The notes: generated by a model not told the origin, from the letters alone. Positions 41,712-50,681 are shown, counted from the first letter of the stretch. The stretch is DNA of 64,000 bases from Hyphococcus sp. (GCA_028289605.1 JANQON010000006.1:372001-436000), one strand, 5' to 3'. Numbers and translations are program-made.

Positions 41712-42158
41712 ATGAGACAATACGAAGACCTCAAAATCGGGGAGAAAGCTGTTTCAGCGCCGGCGCCAGTTGACCGGGAAGATATGCTCAGTTTCGCCCG
41801 AAAGTACGATCCCCAGTGGTTTCACACCGACATCGACGCCGCGCAACACTCCGTGTTTGGCGAGCTGATCGCGAGCGGCGTTTACACGGCAGCGTTCTGG
41901 CGCAAGCTCGATCATACGATCAACGGCGACGTAGACTTTATATGCGGCGTTGCCTGGGAGGACGTGCGATGGCCGAAAGCGGTGCGCGCCGGCGATGTGC
42001 TTCGCGCGTCGTCCGAAGTCCTCGAAAAGCGTCCGTCCGAAAGCAACCCGGAACGGGGGGTCGTTGTGTTTCTTTATCAGCTGCACAATCAGGACGACGA
42101 GACGGTCTTTTCCTGTCGCAGCATCAATCTGGTGCGTCGGCGCTCTGCTGGGGATTGA
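41712..42158 (+). CDS. MaoC-type (R)-hydratase
   Basis: 148 residues with the hotdog-fold MaoC pattern: 'YEDLKIGEKAVSAPAPVDREDMLSFARKYDPQWFHTD' (with 'D...H' pair typical of the catalytic Asp/His), 'GELIASGVYTAAFWRKL'. It probably hydrates enoyl-CoA esters or acts as a thioesterase-like domain. It starts at 41712, 19 bp after the PQQ-gene stop, with only a weak ribosome site. Its 3' end overlaps the convergent Rieske ferredoxin gene by 35 bp. Confidence 0.82.
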   Translation: MRQYEDLKIGEKAVSAPAPVDREDMLSFARKYDPQWFHTDIDAAQHSVFGELIASGVYTAAFWRKLDHTINGDVDFICGVAWEDVRWPKAVRAGDVLRASSEVLEKRPSESNPERGVVVFLYQLHNQDDETVFSCRSINLVRRRSAGD

Positions 42159-42459
42159 CCAGGACGTCGCCGTCCTCAACGCGCAAGGCGAACGTGGCCA
42201 ACGGCTTGTCGGTCAGCTTACCGATCGGGGCGCCGTCTTTCAGGTTAAAGCGTTGCCCGTGAAGCGGACAAAATATGAAGCACCCGCGGATCTTTCCGCC
42301 TTCGAGCTCCTGGAGCTGGTGCGTACAAATATTGTCGACGGCGAAAAATCCGTCCTTGGTGTTGCAGACAAGAATGCTGCGGCCGTCGATGTCGAACGCC
42401 TTGCTTTCGTTGTCCCCGATCTCATCAGTCGAGCACACTTTCCGAAACGGATTGTCCAT
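42124..42459 (-). CDS. Rieske [2Fe-2S] ferredoxin
   Basis: 111 residues. Cys45-x-His47 ('CTHQ') and Cys64-x2-His67 ('CPLHG') bind a Rieske cluster. The size and the lack of a signal peptide identify a soluble ferredoxin that would deliver electrons to the Rieske oxygenases of this island, which come without their own ferredoxin. No reductase gene is visible. Downstream of the acyl-CoA dehydrogenase by 5 bp in one operon. Confidence 0.93.
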   Translation of the reverse strand: MDNPFRKVCSTDEIGDNESKAFDIDGRSILVCNTKDGFFAVDNICTHQLQELEGGKIRGCFIFCPLHGQRFNLKDGAPIGKLTDKPLATFALRVEDGDVLVNPQQSADAPD

Positions 42460-42464
42460 CGAAG

Positions 42465-43625
42465 CTACTTCCGCTGATCAAAGCGGCGGCCGACCATGGC
42501 CGACGCGATATTCACCTTCTGAATATCGATGGCGCCGCCGGCGATTCCCCAGCCCCAGGCGTCGCGCATGCGCCGTTCCATACCGAATTCCTTGGAATAG
42601 CCGTAAGCACCCATCATCTGCACCGCGGAGCCCGTCACTTCGCGCGCAATTTCGTTCGCGTAACACTTGGCGACGGAGGAATCCAAAATGCTTGGCAAAC
42701 CAATCTGCGAATTGCAGGCGACCCGATGGATCAAGAGCCGCGCGGCCTCAACCCGCATCTGCATTTCCGCCAGACGCAACTGCACCGCCTGAAAGTCGAC
42801 GATGGGTTTGCCGAACTGCCGGCGCTCCTGAACATAGGCGAGCACATCCTCAAGGGCTCCGGACGCCTGGCCCAGCGCCATGGTCGCGTTTCCGCAACGC
42901 TCAAGATCAAACGCTTCCATCAGCTTTTTGAAGCCGCCGGCGGGAACGACGACATTCTCCGCCGAAACCTCCGCATCGTCGAAAAAAATGTCGCTTGACG
43001 GCACGCCGCGAAAACCCATCAGGCTTTCCTGCGGCCCGAACGTTACGCCGGGCGCGTCCTTTTCGACGTAAACCGCCCCGATCCCGCGCGCGCCGGCATC
43101 GTCCGACATGCGGCAGTAAACGAGATACCCGTCGGCATGACCGCCGCCGGAGCACCAGCGTTTCATGCCATTCAGGATGACTTTGTCGCCCGCTGCGACA
43201 GCCTTCGTTTTCAGATCGGTCAGCGCCGACCCGGCGTCCGGCTCCGACATAGCGATGGCGACGACGGTCTCGCCCTTGCACACAGCGGGAACGACGCGCT
43301 TTTTCAGGTCTTCCGAACCAAAATGCTCAATCGCTTTTACCGGACCCACGCAGGATTCAAAAATCGGAAACGCGACGGCGGACGAAATCTTGGCGAATTC
43401 CTCAACAATCAGCAGCGCCTCAAGATTGCCGAGCCCGAGCCCGCCATATTCTGCGGGAATGTTGACGCCGAGAAAGCCCATATCGGCGTATTGTTTGATA
43501 AGCTCAGTAGACGGAGGTTCGGCGTTTTCCTCGCATGCTTTGGCGATATCCGGCAGTTCCGCGCGGGCGAATGCGCGCGCTGCGTCGCGCAATCGAACCT
43601 GATCGTCGGTTAGTCTGAAATCCAT
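42465..43625 (-). CDS. Acyl-CoA dehydrogenase
   Basis: 386 residues, FAD-dependent acyl-CoA dehydrogenase. 'GVNIPAEYGGLGLGNLEALLIVEEFAKIS' and 'VAIAMSEPDAGSALTDLKTKAVAAG' are the FAD/substrate loops, and 'MMGAYGYSKEFGMERRMRDAWGWGIAGG' the C-terminal dimer segment. The start at 43625 follows the operator B region and gives the normal N-terminus; upstream in-frame starts would run into operator B. Substrate likely a bulky acyl-CoA of the island pathway. Confidence 0.92.
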   Translation of the reverse strand: MDFRLTDDQVRLRDAARAFARAELPDIAKACEENAEPPSTELIKQYADMGFLGVNIPAEYGGLGLGNLEALLIVEEFAKISSAVAFPIFESCVGPVKAIEHFGSEDLKKRVVPAVCKGETVVAIAMSEPDAGSALTDLKTKAVAAGDKVILNGMKRWCSGGGHADGYLVYCRMSDDAGARGIGAVYVEKDAPGVTFGPQESLMGFRGVPSSDIFFDDAEVSAENVVVPAGGFKKLMEAFDLERCGNATMALGQASGALEDVLAYVQERRQFGKPIVDFQAVQLRLAEMQMRVEAARLLIHRVACNSQIGLPSILDSSVAKCYANEIAREVTGSAVQMMGAYGYSKEFGMERRMRDAWGWGIAGGAIDIQKVNIASAMVGRRFDQRK

Positions 43626-43690
43626 CGGTGTTTGCTCTTGGCCGCGACTTCCGCGACCATATCGGGACCGGCTGGCCATGCCAAGAGAAA

Positions 43691-43731
43691 AAACAGTCAT
43701 GATTGTTTTTCTTTTCTCTGTGCGGTATGGA
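43691..43731 (+). promoter_or_regulatory. Operator B (18-bp palindrome) with promoter for CoA transferase gene
   Basis: AAACAGTCATGATTGTTT (43691-43708) matches the consensus at 17 of 18 positions. TTGTTT in its right arm (43703-43708) is followed 17 bp later by TATGGA (43726-43731), the same geometry as at operator A. It lies between divergent genes: the acyl-CoA dehydrogenase (minus) and the CoA transferase (plus). Confidence 0.78.
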
Positions 43732-43762
43732 AAAGCTTAAGAAAATCAAAGACGGAGACCCT

Positions 43763-44962
43763 ATGTCCCCTCTCCTGAAAGGCGTGCGCGTACTCGATAT
43801 CGGGCGCTACGTGGCGGGCCCTTATTGTGCGACGCTGCTGGGCTATTTCGGCGCGGAGGTCATCCGCGTCGAACGGCGCGAAGGCGGCGAGGACCGCTAC
43901 ATCGCGCCGCTTTTCACCCATGACGACGGCGCGCCCGGCGAGGGCGGGTTATTCATGCAAACCGGCTGCGGGAAAAAGTCGGTGACCCTCGATCTGTCAA
44001 AACCGCAGGGCCGTGAGATCCTCCATCGGCTTGCTGCAGTATCAGACATCGTCGTCGCCAACCTGCCGCCGAAAGCATTGAAAAAACTGGGGCTCGACTG
44101 GGCGGGTTTCTCGGCGATGAATGACAAAGGCATCCTCGTTACACAGACGAGTTTCGGCTCGCGCGGTCCGGACGCAGACAAGGGCGGCTTCGACGGCGTC
44201 GCCCAGGCGATGTCCGGCGCTATGTATCTGACGGGGACGCCGGACCACCCGGCGAAAGCCGGCGCACCGTATGCTGATTTTTCAACCGCCGTTTTCTCAG
44301 CGCTCGGCGCAATGGCTGCGCTTATGGCGCGCGACAAGACCGGCAGGGGCCAACATGTGGAAACATCGCTTCTCGGCGTCGCCCTCGCTGCAATGAATTC
44401 CCATCTTGCAGAACAGGCCGTGACGCAAATCAATCGCGCCGGCACCGGCAATCGCGTGCAGACATCCGCTCCTTCCGACGTATTCAAAACCCTGGACGGG
44501 CATATCCTGGTGCACACGGTCGGCGACGGCCTGTTCAAGCGATGGGCGGCGCTTGTCGGCCGGCCCGAACTCGCTGACGACCCACGCTATCGGGGCGACC
44601 AGGCGCGCGGAGATGCTCGCGACGCGCTATGCGCCATTATGGCCGACTGGTGCGGTGGAAAGTCGACCGACGACGCCCTCGCCGCGCTGCAACAGGCCGG
44701 CGTCCCGTCAGGACCGGTCCTTACCCAGCAACAGGCGCTCGACAATCCCCAGGCGGACGCCATGGAATTTTTTAAGTCGGTCACTTTTCCCGGCCTGCCT
44801 CTCCCGGCTCCCGTCGCCGATTTGCCGATTGATTTCTCAGACCTCGACGCCGGCGTACAGGGCCCGCCGCCGCGACTCGGCGAGCATTCGCACGCCGTGC
44901 TGCGCCTTGTCGGATACAGCGACCGAGAAATCGCCGAATTGGAAGCAAATGAGATTATTTGA
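43763..44962 (+). CDS. Class III CoA transferase (CaiB/BaiF family)
   Basis: 399 residues. 'LLKGVRVLDIGRYVAGPYCATLLGYFGAEVIRVERREGGEDRY' and the catalytic-Asp region 'TQTSFGSRGPDADKGGFDGVAQAMSGAMYLTG' match formyl-CoA-transferase-type enzymes, which move CoA between acids. Together with the acyl-CoA ligase at 54.7 kb it offers a second way to activate substrates or recycle CoA esters. GGAG precedes the ATG at 43763. Confidence 0.9.
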   Translation: MSPLLKGVRVLDIGRYVAGPYCATLLGYFGAEVIRVERREGGEDRYIAPLFTHDDGAPGEGGLFMQTGCGKKSVTLDLSKPQGREILHRLAAVSDIVVANLPPKALKKLGLDWAGFSAMNDKGILVTQTSFGSRGPDADKGGFDGVAQAMSGAMYLTGTPDHPAKAGAPYADFSTAVFSALGAMAALMARDKTGRGQHVETSLLGVALAAMNSHLAEQAVTQINRAGTGNRVQTSAPSDVFKTLDGHILVHTVGDGLFKRWAALVGRPELADDPRYRGDQARGDARDALCAIMADWCGGKSTDDALAALQQAGVPSGPVLTQQQALDNPQADAMEFFKSVTFPGLPLPAPVADLPIDFSDLDAGVQGPPPRLGEHSHAVLRLVGYSDREIAELEANEII

Positions 44963-45071
44963 TCGAATAGCCGATTTCGCCGCATCGACCGCCTATCTGT
45001 AAAATATCATATTTTTCAGACAATTAGGTCCTGTTTGAGCATTTCACCGCAAAGCAATTCAATCAATTTAA

Positions 45072-45089
45072 AAACAATCATGTCTGTTT
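45072..45089 (+). promoter_or_regulatory. Operator C (18-bp palindrome)
   Basis: AAACAATCATGTCTGTTT matches the consensus at 16 of 18 positions. It lies 72-89 bp upstream of the Rieske oxygenase start. I do not see a good -10 at the 17-bp distance used at A and B, so the promoter position here is uncertain. The 198-bp gap 44963-45160 holds nothing else that I recognise. Confidence 0.75.
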
Positions 45090-45160
45090 TTCTTTTATTG
45101 GGCGTTCACCCGTGATAGTCTTTTTGCATTCGTTTCCACGACCTTTTTGAGGACGGTTCC

Positions 45161-46396
45161 ATGGACGCGTCGACCATCGAAAAAATCAAAGCCGGCATGG
45201 CGTATGAGTCAGCGCGGAACGGCCCGCCGGATGGGTTCCCCGCCCTGCCGCCGATTCCGAGCGCGCGCTACATCGATCAGGAATTCAATGATCTTGAAAT
45301 GGCGCGGCTTTGGAAGAGAAGCTGGGTTTACGCCTGTCATATGGACGAGTTGCCCGAGCAGGGCAGCTATATTCTGTGGAAGCGTCTTGGTTCGCCGATC
45401 CTTATCATCCGCGGCAAGGACGACAAGGTTCGCGCATTCTACAATACATGCCGCCATCGCGGCGGCCCGCTTGTGAAAGACGAGTCCGGGCGGCGCAATT
45501 TATTTGTGTGCGGATATCACGGCTGGAGCTACGATCACGAAGGCAATCTGGTGGCCGTGCGGGACCCGCGGGACTTCCCGAATTTCGACAAGTCTTGCCT
45601 CGGCCTTATTCCTGTCGCCTGTGAAAACTTGGGAAATTGGGTTTTTGTCAATTGCGACGAAAACGCGGAGCCCCTGCTCGACTATCTCGGCCCTGTCGCG
45701 GATGAAATGTCCGAATTTCAGCCGGAGAATATTCGTCTCGCCCATAAGGCAGAGTATGAAATCAAGTGCAATGTGAAGGTGCTCCTCGACGCCTTTCTCG
45801 AGACGTACCACCTGAAATCCATTCATCAGCAGACGGTCGATCGCTTTCTTGATCATATGGGCACGACCATCGAACTTTGGCCGAACGGGCATTCGCGCAT
45901 GGTAACGCCGAACCGTCGCCCGGAATGGAAAGACCCGGGCGTCGCCGGGCTGCCGGAGTTGGATACCGTAGGCGAAATCGCGCGGGACAATAACGTCTCC
46001 TACAATGTCTTTCCCAATATCGTCTGCCCGCCGTCGCCCACGGGCATGCCGTTCATCGTCTTCTGGCCGAAGACGCTCAATACGATGGCGCTCGAATGCA
46101 TCTGGTTTTCGCCGGACTGGGGCGGCGGCCCGCTGCCGGAAATCTGGCGGACGCGCATCGACAATTTCGAGCGGATCCTGGAAGAGGACACCCAGTTTGC
46201 GCCGCAAATCCAGGAGTCGGTTGAGTCAGACGGCTTCAAGGGGATCCCGCTTTCGTACCAGGAACGGCGCATCTATCATTGGCATGAAGAACTGGACCGC
46301 CGCATCGGCGCCGAGAACGCCAAACAGAATGTGCGCGTAGAACCTGTTTTGGCGCCGTACATCGAAAATCCACACGCCAGCCGCGCGGCGGAATAG
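45161..46396 (+). CDS. Rieske non-heme iron oxygenase, alpha subunit
   Basis: 411 residues. Rieske ligands Cys97-x-His99 ('CRHRGG') and Cys117-x2-His120 ('CGYHGWSYDHEG'); catalytic domain with 'DAFLETYHLKSIHQQT' giving Asp210, His217 and His222 at the mononuclear iron. It probably hydroxylates or demethylates a cyclic substrate. No beta subunit follows, so a homotrimeric alpha-only enzyme is likely. GAGGA before the ATG; heads an operon of oxygenase, KAS-like, thiolase, SDR and CMD. Confidence 0.94.
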   Translation: MDASTIEKIKAGMAYESARNGPPDGFPALPPIPSARYIDQEFNDLEMARLWKRSWVYACHMDELPEQGSYILWKRLGSPILIIRGKDDKVRAFYNTCRHRGGPLVKDESGRRNLFVCGYHGWSYDHEGNLVAVRDPRDFPNFDKSCLGLIPVACENLGNWVFVNCDENAEPLLDYLGPVADEMSEFQPENIRLAHKAEYEIKCNVKVLLDAFLETYHLKSIHQQTVDRFLDHMGTTIELWPNGHSRMVTPNRRPEWKDPGVAGLPELDTVGEIARDNNVSYNVFPNIVCPPSPTGMPFIVFWPKTLNTMALECIWFSPDWGGGPLPEIWRTRIDNFERILEEDTQFAPQIQESVESDGFKGIPLSYQERRIYHWHEELDRRIGAENAKQNVRVEPVLAPYIENPHASRAAE

Positions 46397-46407
46397 TCAG
46401 CGACGCC

Positions 46408-47856
46408 ATGACCGCATTCGGGATATTGAGTTACGGCGCCTATGTACCGCGCCGGCGCATGTCCCGCACGCACCTGTTCGAGGCCGTCGGCTGGGCGCAA
46501 CCGTCATTAAAGGGCTTGGCGAAAGGCGCGCGCGCCTTCGGCGCCTGGGACGAAGACCCGATCACGATGGCCGTCGAAGCGGCGCGCGCCGCACTCGCGG
46601 GCGGCGTTCCAAAACCTGACGCCCTGTGTTTTGCATCGACCACGGCGCCCTTTCTTGATCGTCAGAACGCCGGCGTCATCGCGGCGGCGCTTGATCTCGC
46701 CGCTGAAACGCATGTTTACGACGGGGGCGGTTCGCAGCGCGCGGCGACGTCCGCTTTGATGCGCGCCGCGACGGCGCAAAACGGCGCAACGCTTGTTGCG
46801 ACGGCGGAGCAACGTCCCGCCAAATCGGCGAGTGTGACGGAGATGCTCTCAGGCGATGCAGGCGCAGCGTTGTTGATCGGCGCCGGCGAGCCGCTTGCAG
46901 ACATTATCGGCGCGAATGCGGTTTACGCGGACATCGTTGATCATTACCGGACCGCCGCCTCGGGCGAAGACTACGTTCTCGAGGAACGATGGTTCCGCGA
47001 CGAAGGACTGACAAAGCTGGCGCCTCAGGCCGCAGGCCCGTTGTTGGAAAAAGCAAAGCTTGCCGCAGGCGACATCGACTGTCTGATCGTTCCTGTTTCG
47101 AACCCTGCTCTCGCCGGGGCGGTCGCGCGTGCGCTCGACATTGGAAAAGACAAACTCGCCGGCAGCTTATTCAACGAGTGCGGACACGCCGGCGCAGCGC
47201 ATCCCCTACTCATGCTCGCAGCCGCCCTCGAAAGCGCAACGCCGGGTCAGGTCATCCTGATGACCGCTTTCGGTCAGGGATGCGACGCTGTCCTGCTGCG
47301 CGCGACGGATGCGGTTTCAAAGCGGAGAACCGCTCTATCCGGCCAACTGGAAAACGGCCGGATCGAGACCAACTACACAAAGTTTCTGGCCGCGCGCGGC
47401 GCCATCGACATCGACTGGGGCATGCGCGCCGAACGAGACAGCCGCACGGCGCAAACCGTCGCCTACGACAAGTCTCGCGACATTTACGGATTCGTCGGTG
47501 GCGTCTGCAGCGCGTGCGGCACACCGCAGTTCCCGAAATCGCGACGCTGCGTCAATCCGGACTGCGGCGCGCTGGACACGCAGACCGACTATCGATTTGC
47601 TGATTTAACCGCGACGGTTAAGTCCTATACTGAGGATTGGATGGCGTTTACGCGGGAGCCGCCGCTTGTCTACGGCAATGTCTCGTTTGAAGGCGGCGGC
47701 AACAAATTCATGGAAATGTGTGATTTCGAACCTGGCGGCGTAGCGGTCGGCACGTCCGTCGCCATGAATTTCCGCATTAAGGACATCGATGCGGCGCGCG
47801 GCTTTCACCGCTATTTTTGGAAAGCCGGCCCTGTTCCGGGAGGCGCCGGTGGCTGA
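46408..47856 (+). CDS. Ketoacyl-synthase-III/HMG-CoA-synthase-like protein fused to a DUF35 OB-fold domain
   Basis: 482 residues. The first ~345 residues are thiolase-fold and KAS III/HMGS-like ('PDALCFASTTAPFLDRQNAGVIA', 'FNECGHAGAAHPLLMLAAAL'). The loop where KAS III has its nucleophilic Cys reads 'YDGGGSQRAATSAL': the cysteine seems replaced. Then a zinc ribbon, Cys367-x2-Cys370 ('CSACG') and 'CVNPDCG', and an OB-fold DUF35 tail ('TVKSYTEDWMAFTREPPLVYGNVSFEGGG'). DUF35 domains partner thiolases in BbsAB and Ltp2-ChsH2. Its end overlaps the thiolase gene by 8 bp. Confidence 0.85.
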   Translation: MTAFGILSYGAYVPRRRMSRTHLFEAVGWAQPSLKGLAKGARAFGAWDEDPITMAVEAARAALAGGVPKPDALCFASTTAPFLDRQNAGVIAAALDLAAETHVYDGGGSQRAATSALMRAATAQNGATLVATAEQRPAKSASVTEMLSGDAGAALLIGAGEPLADIIGANAVYADIVDHYRTAASGEDYVLEERWFRDEGLTKLAPQAAGPLLEKAKLAAGDIDCLIVPVSNPALAGAVARALDIGKDKLAGSLFNECGHAGAAHPLLMLAAALESATPGQVILMTAFGQGCDAVLLRATDAVSKRRTALSGQLENGRIETNYTKFLAARGAIDIDWGMRAERDSRTAQTVAYDKSRDIYGFVGGVCSACGTPQFPKSRRCVNPDCGALDTQTDYRFADLTATVKSYTEDWMAFTREPPLVYGNVSFEGGGNKFMEMCDFEPGGVAVGTSVAMNFRIKDIDAARGFHRYFWKAGPVPGGAGG

Positions 47857-49048
47857 AGGCATACGCGACAAAGTCGCCATCATCGGCATGGGCTGCACCC
47901 GGTTCGGAGAACGCTGGGATGCGCGTCCTGAGGACCTCGTTACGGAAGCGTTCGAGGAAGCCATCGCCGACGCCGGCATCGAAAAAGATCAGATTGAAGC
48001 CGGTTGGTTCGGCGTCTTTTATGACGAACAGAATGTCGGCAAGTCGGCCTATCCGTTATCGCAATATCTTCGCCTGCCAAACATCCCGGTTACGCGCGTA
48101 GAAAATCTGTGCGCCACAGGAACGGAAGCCTTGCGCGGCGCGACCTACGCTGTCGCCGCCGGCGCCTGCGACATCGCGCTGGCGATGGGCTGCGAAAAGC
48201 TGAAGGACACCGGGTTCTCAGGGCTGCCCGAGCGCACGAAGGGCACGTTCGAAGATCTCTATCAACCGGGATTCACCCCGCCCGGCGCGTTTGCGCAGCT
48301 CGGCGCCGCCTACGCCGCCAAACACCGCCTCAACATGGATGACCTGAAGCGCGCGATGGCGCATGTCTCCTGGAAAAGCCACGAGAACGGCGCGCGCAAC
48401 GACAAAGCGCATTTGCGACGCAAGCTGACAATGGAGCAGATTCTCGACGCGCCGATGGTCGCCTACCCGCTTGGCGTATTCGATTGTTGCGGCGTTTCTG
48501 ACGGCGCGGCGTGCGCGATCGTCGCCCGGCCGGAAATCGCCCGGGAACTCGTTGGCGACAGTTTCGTGACCGTCAAGGCGATGCAGCTGGCGCCGTCGAA
48601 CGGCGTTGAAATGGGCCATCAGTCCTGGGACGGCGCCCATACGCTGACAACGCGCAAAGCCGCGTCACGCGCTTACGAGGAAGCCGGCGTCAGCGATCCG
48701 CTTGCCGATATCAGCGTCACTGAAGTCCATGACTGTTTTTCGATCACTGAACTTGTCCTGATGGAAGATCTCGGTCTATCGCAGGACGGCGCGGCGCCGT
48801 CGGACATTTTGGACGGCAGATATGACGCCGACGGCGCCATTCCTTGTCAGATCGACGGCGGGCTTAAGTGCTTTGGTCATCCGATCGGCGCATCGGGCTT
48901 GCGCATGACGTATGAAATCTATTTGCAGCTCCTCGGACGCGCCGGCGAGCGACAGCTTAAATCGCCGAACTTCGGACTTGCGCACAATCTGGGCGGCATT
49001 CCGAACCGGAATGTGGCGGCCGTTTCGATTTTCGGCATGAGCGATTAA
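47849..49048 (+). CDS. SCP2-type thiolase/acyl-CoA acetyltransferase family protein
   Basis: 399 residues. Nucleophilic Cys88 ('ENLCATGTEAL'), 'HDCFSITELVL' and 'CFGHPIGASGLRM' (His344) preserve the thiolase Cys/His set, while the C-terminal second Cys motif is replaced by 'AHNLGGI', as in SCP2-type enzymes. Starts with GTG inside the stop region of the KAS/DUF35 gene (GTGGCTGA overlap), so the two are made in equal amounts and very likely form one complex. Likely role: retro-Claisen or retro-aldol cleavage of a bulky CoA ester side chain. Start set by GGGAGG. Confidence 0.9.
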   Translation: MAEGIRDKVAIIGMGCTRFGERWDARPEDLVTEAFEEAIADAGIEKDQIEAGWFGVFYDEQNVGKSAYPLSQYLRLPNIPVTRVENLCATGTEALRGATYAVAAGACDIALAMGCEKLKDTGFSGLPERTKGTFEDLYQPGFTPPGAFAQLGAAYAAKHRLNMDDLKRAMAHVSWKSHENGARNDKAHLRRKLTMEQILDAPMVAYPLGVFDCCGVSDGAACAIVARPEIARELVGDSFVTVKAMQLAPSNGVEMGHQSWDGAHTLTTRKAASRAYEEAGVSDPLADISVTEVHDCFSITELVLMEDLGLSQDGAAPSDILDGRYDADGAIPCQIDGGLKCFGHPIGASGLRMTYEIYLQLLGRAGERQLKSPNFGLAHNLGGIPNRNVAAVSIFGMSD

Positions 49049-49064
49049 GGGGAGTGCGCGGAAC

Positions 49065-49985
49065 ATGGGAAACAAAATGAAATCCAGCAATTTGACTGCG
49101 AGCGCGAGCGATGCATCCGGCAACGTGACGCCCATCCGCGACTATTCAGGAATGACGCTCGAAGAACTGGCGAAGGCGCCGACGGTCTACAAGGACGACC
49201 TTCTGGACGGTCAAACGGCAGTGATTTCGGGCGGCGGCAGCGGCATGGGCCGGGCCATGGCCGTGCTTTTCGCGCGGCTCGGCGCCAATGTGGTAATTTG
49301 CGGCCGGCGCGAAGAGAAACTCGCCGAAGTACGCGACGGCATCAAGGCTTTTGCGGGGCGCGACATATCCTACAAGCCGCTCACTATTCGCGATGCAGAC
49401 AGCGTCGATATCTTCATGGAAGAGACCTTCAAAAAATTCGGTCCGATTGACGTGTTGATTAACAGCGCCGGCGGTCAGTTTTCTCAGGATGCGATCGATT
49501 TTTCCAGAAAAGGCTGGCTTGCGGTCATCGACACCAATCTCAACGGCACCTGGTGGATGATGCAGGAGGCTGCGCAACGCTGGCGCGACAAAGGCGCGCC
49601 CGGCAACATTATCAACATTACGGCGACCGTCGAGCGCGGCATGCCTCAGTCGGCGCATTCATGCGCAGCGCGGGCCGGCGTGATCTATTTGTCGAAGACG
49701 GTGTCCACCGAATGGGCGCCCCTCAATATTCGCGTGAATTGCATTGCGCCCGGCGCCATCGAAACCGAAGGGGTCACGCAATATTCGAAAGATGCGTTGC
49801 ACGATTTTCCGCTCGCCAATCCGATGAAGAAATTCGGCGATGTTTGGGATATTGCGGAAACCGCCGTCTACCTCGCGGCGCCGTCATCTAAGTTCGTGAC
49901 CGGCGAAGTCATCACTGTCGACGGCGGCATGTCTCAGTACGGATGGGTTTGGCCGATCGGCAAGCCGGATTATTTCAAGGACTAA
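49065..49985 (+). CDS. SDR oxidoreductase, dienoyl-CoA-reductase-like, Lys replaced by Arg
   Basis: 306 residues. NAD(P)-binding 'ISGGGSGMGRAMA', 'INSAGG', and 'TATVERGMPQSAHSCAARAGVIYLSK...EWAPLNIRVNCIAPG'. The segment is of 2,4-dienoyl-CoA reductase/citronellol dehydrogenase type and lacks the YxxxK pair of classical SDRs; the lysine usual in 'AAKAGV' is arginine here. An N-terminal extension of ~45 residues precedes the Rossmann fold. Alternative start at 49077. Follows the thiolase by 16 bp. Confidence 0.85.
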   Translation: MGNKMKSSNLTASASDASGNVTPIRDYSGMTLEELAKAPTVYKDDLLDGQTAVISGGGSGMGRAMAVLFARLGANVVICGRREEKLAEVRDGIKAFAGRDISYKPLTIRDADSVDIFMEETFKKFGPIDVLINSAGGQFSQDAIDFSRKGWLAVIDTNLNGTWWMMQEAAQRWRDKGAPGNIINITATVERGMPQSAHSCAARAGVIYLSKTVSTEWAPLNIRVNCIAPGAIETEGVTQYSKDALHDFPLANPMKKFGDVWDIAETAVYLAAPSSKFVTGEVITVDGGMSQYGWVWPIGKPDYFKD

Positions 49986-49999
49986 AGACGGAGGCGACA

Positions 50000-50566
50000 A
50001 TGCCAAACACCCCTCTTTCGCGCGTTCCCCGGGACAAGCTTTCTGAAGACCTCAAACCGGTCTGGGATACGTTAAACGGTCTTACCGGCGAGCCGGCCTT
50101 TGTCGAAGCATTTGCAAACGCGCCGGAGCTTTTGCACTTCGTGATGGGCGAGTTTTACGGCAAGATCTTTTTCGAAGGGCGCGTGGACAACAAGTACAAA
50201 CAACTTGCACGCCTTTATCTTTCGATGACTCATGGCTGCATGACCTGCAACAAGCAGAACGTGCCCGGAAGCCTTGAGGCCGGAATCACGCAAGTGCAGG
50301 TCGACGCGATAACGGACTTTGAATCAGGGCCGTTCGACGAGGCGGAAAAAGCGGTTCTGCGATACACAGCGCAAATGGCGCTGACCAATGCCGACGGCTA
50401 TATGGACAAAAAGCTGTACGACGACTTGCGCGCGCATTTCGACGATGCGCAGATCTGCGAGCTCGGCGTCGTCATGGGCGTTATCGGCGGGATGGCAAAG
50501 CTTTCCTTCGTGCTTAATCTCGTGGAAAAGGAACCTTACTGCGAGTTTGCAAAACCCGCCGCTTAG
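50000..50566 (+). CDS. Carboxymuconolactone decarboxylase (CMD) family protein
   Basis: 188 residues, AhpD-like fold. 'LYLSMTHGCMTCNKQNVPGSLEAGI' holds the CxxC redox pair, followed by 'ALRYTAQMALTNADGYMD'-type helices (VLRYTAQMALTNADG). CMD members decarboxylate muconolactones or act as alkylhydroperoxidase reductases; the CxxC favours a peroxidase-like role that could protect oxygenases from peroxide. Start at 50000 is backed by GGAGG. Last gene of the operon opened by operator C. Confidence 0.85.
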   Translation: MPNTPLSRVPRDKLSEDLKPVWDTLNGLTGEPAFVEAFANAPELLHFVMGEFYGKIFFEGRVDNKYKQLARLYLSMTHGCMTCNKQNVPGSLEAGITQVQVDAITDFESGPFDEAEKAVLRYTAQMALTNADGYMDKKLYDDLRAHFDDAQICELGVVMGVIGGMAKLSFVLNLVEKEPYCEFAKPAA

Positions 50567-50595
50567 ATGGGTTGCAGGTCGGGCGACTCTCTTTC

Positions 50596-50681
50596 CCGCT
50601 CATCCCGACGAAGGTCGGGATCTCGTTCAACAGAATTCTGCGCAAGCTTTTTGAGATTCCGGCTTTCGCCGGAATGAGCGG
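50596..50681. repeat. Family A inverted repeat unit, copy 7
   Basis: Arms 50596-50622 and 50655-50681 (CTCATCCCGACGAAGGTC; GGAATGAGCGG) with a different spacer. It fills the convergent gap between the CMD gene and the SDR gene, a natural place for a bidirectional stop. Confidence 0.8.
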
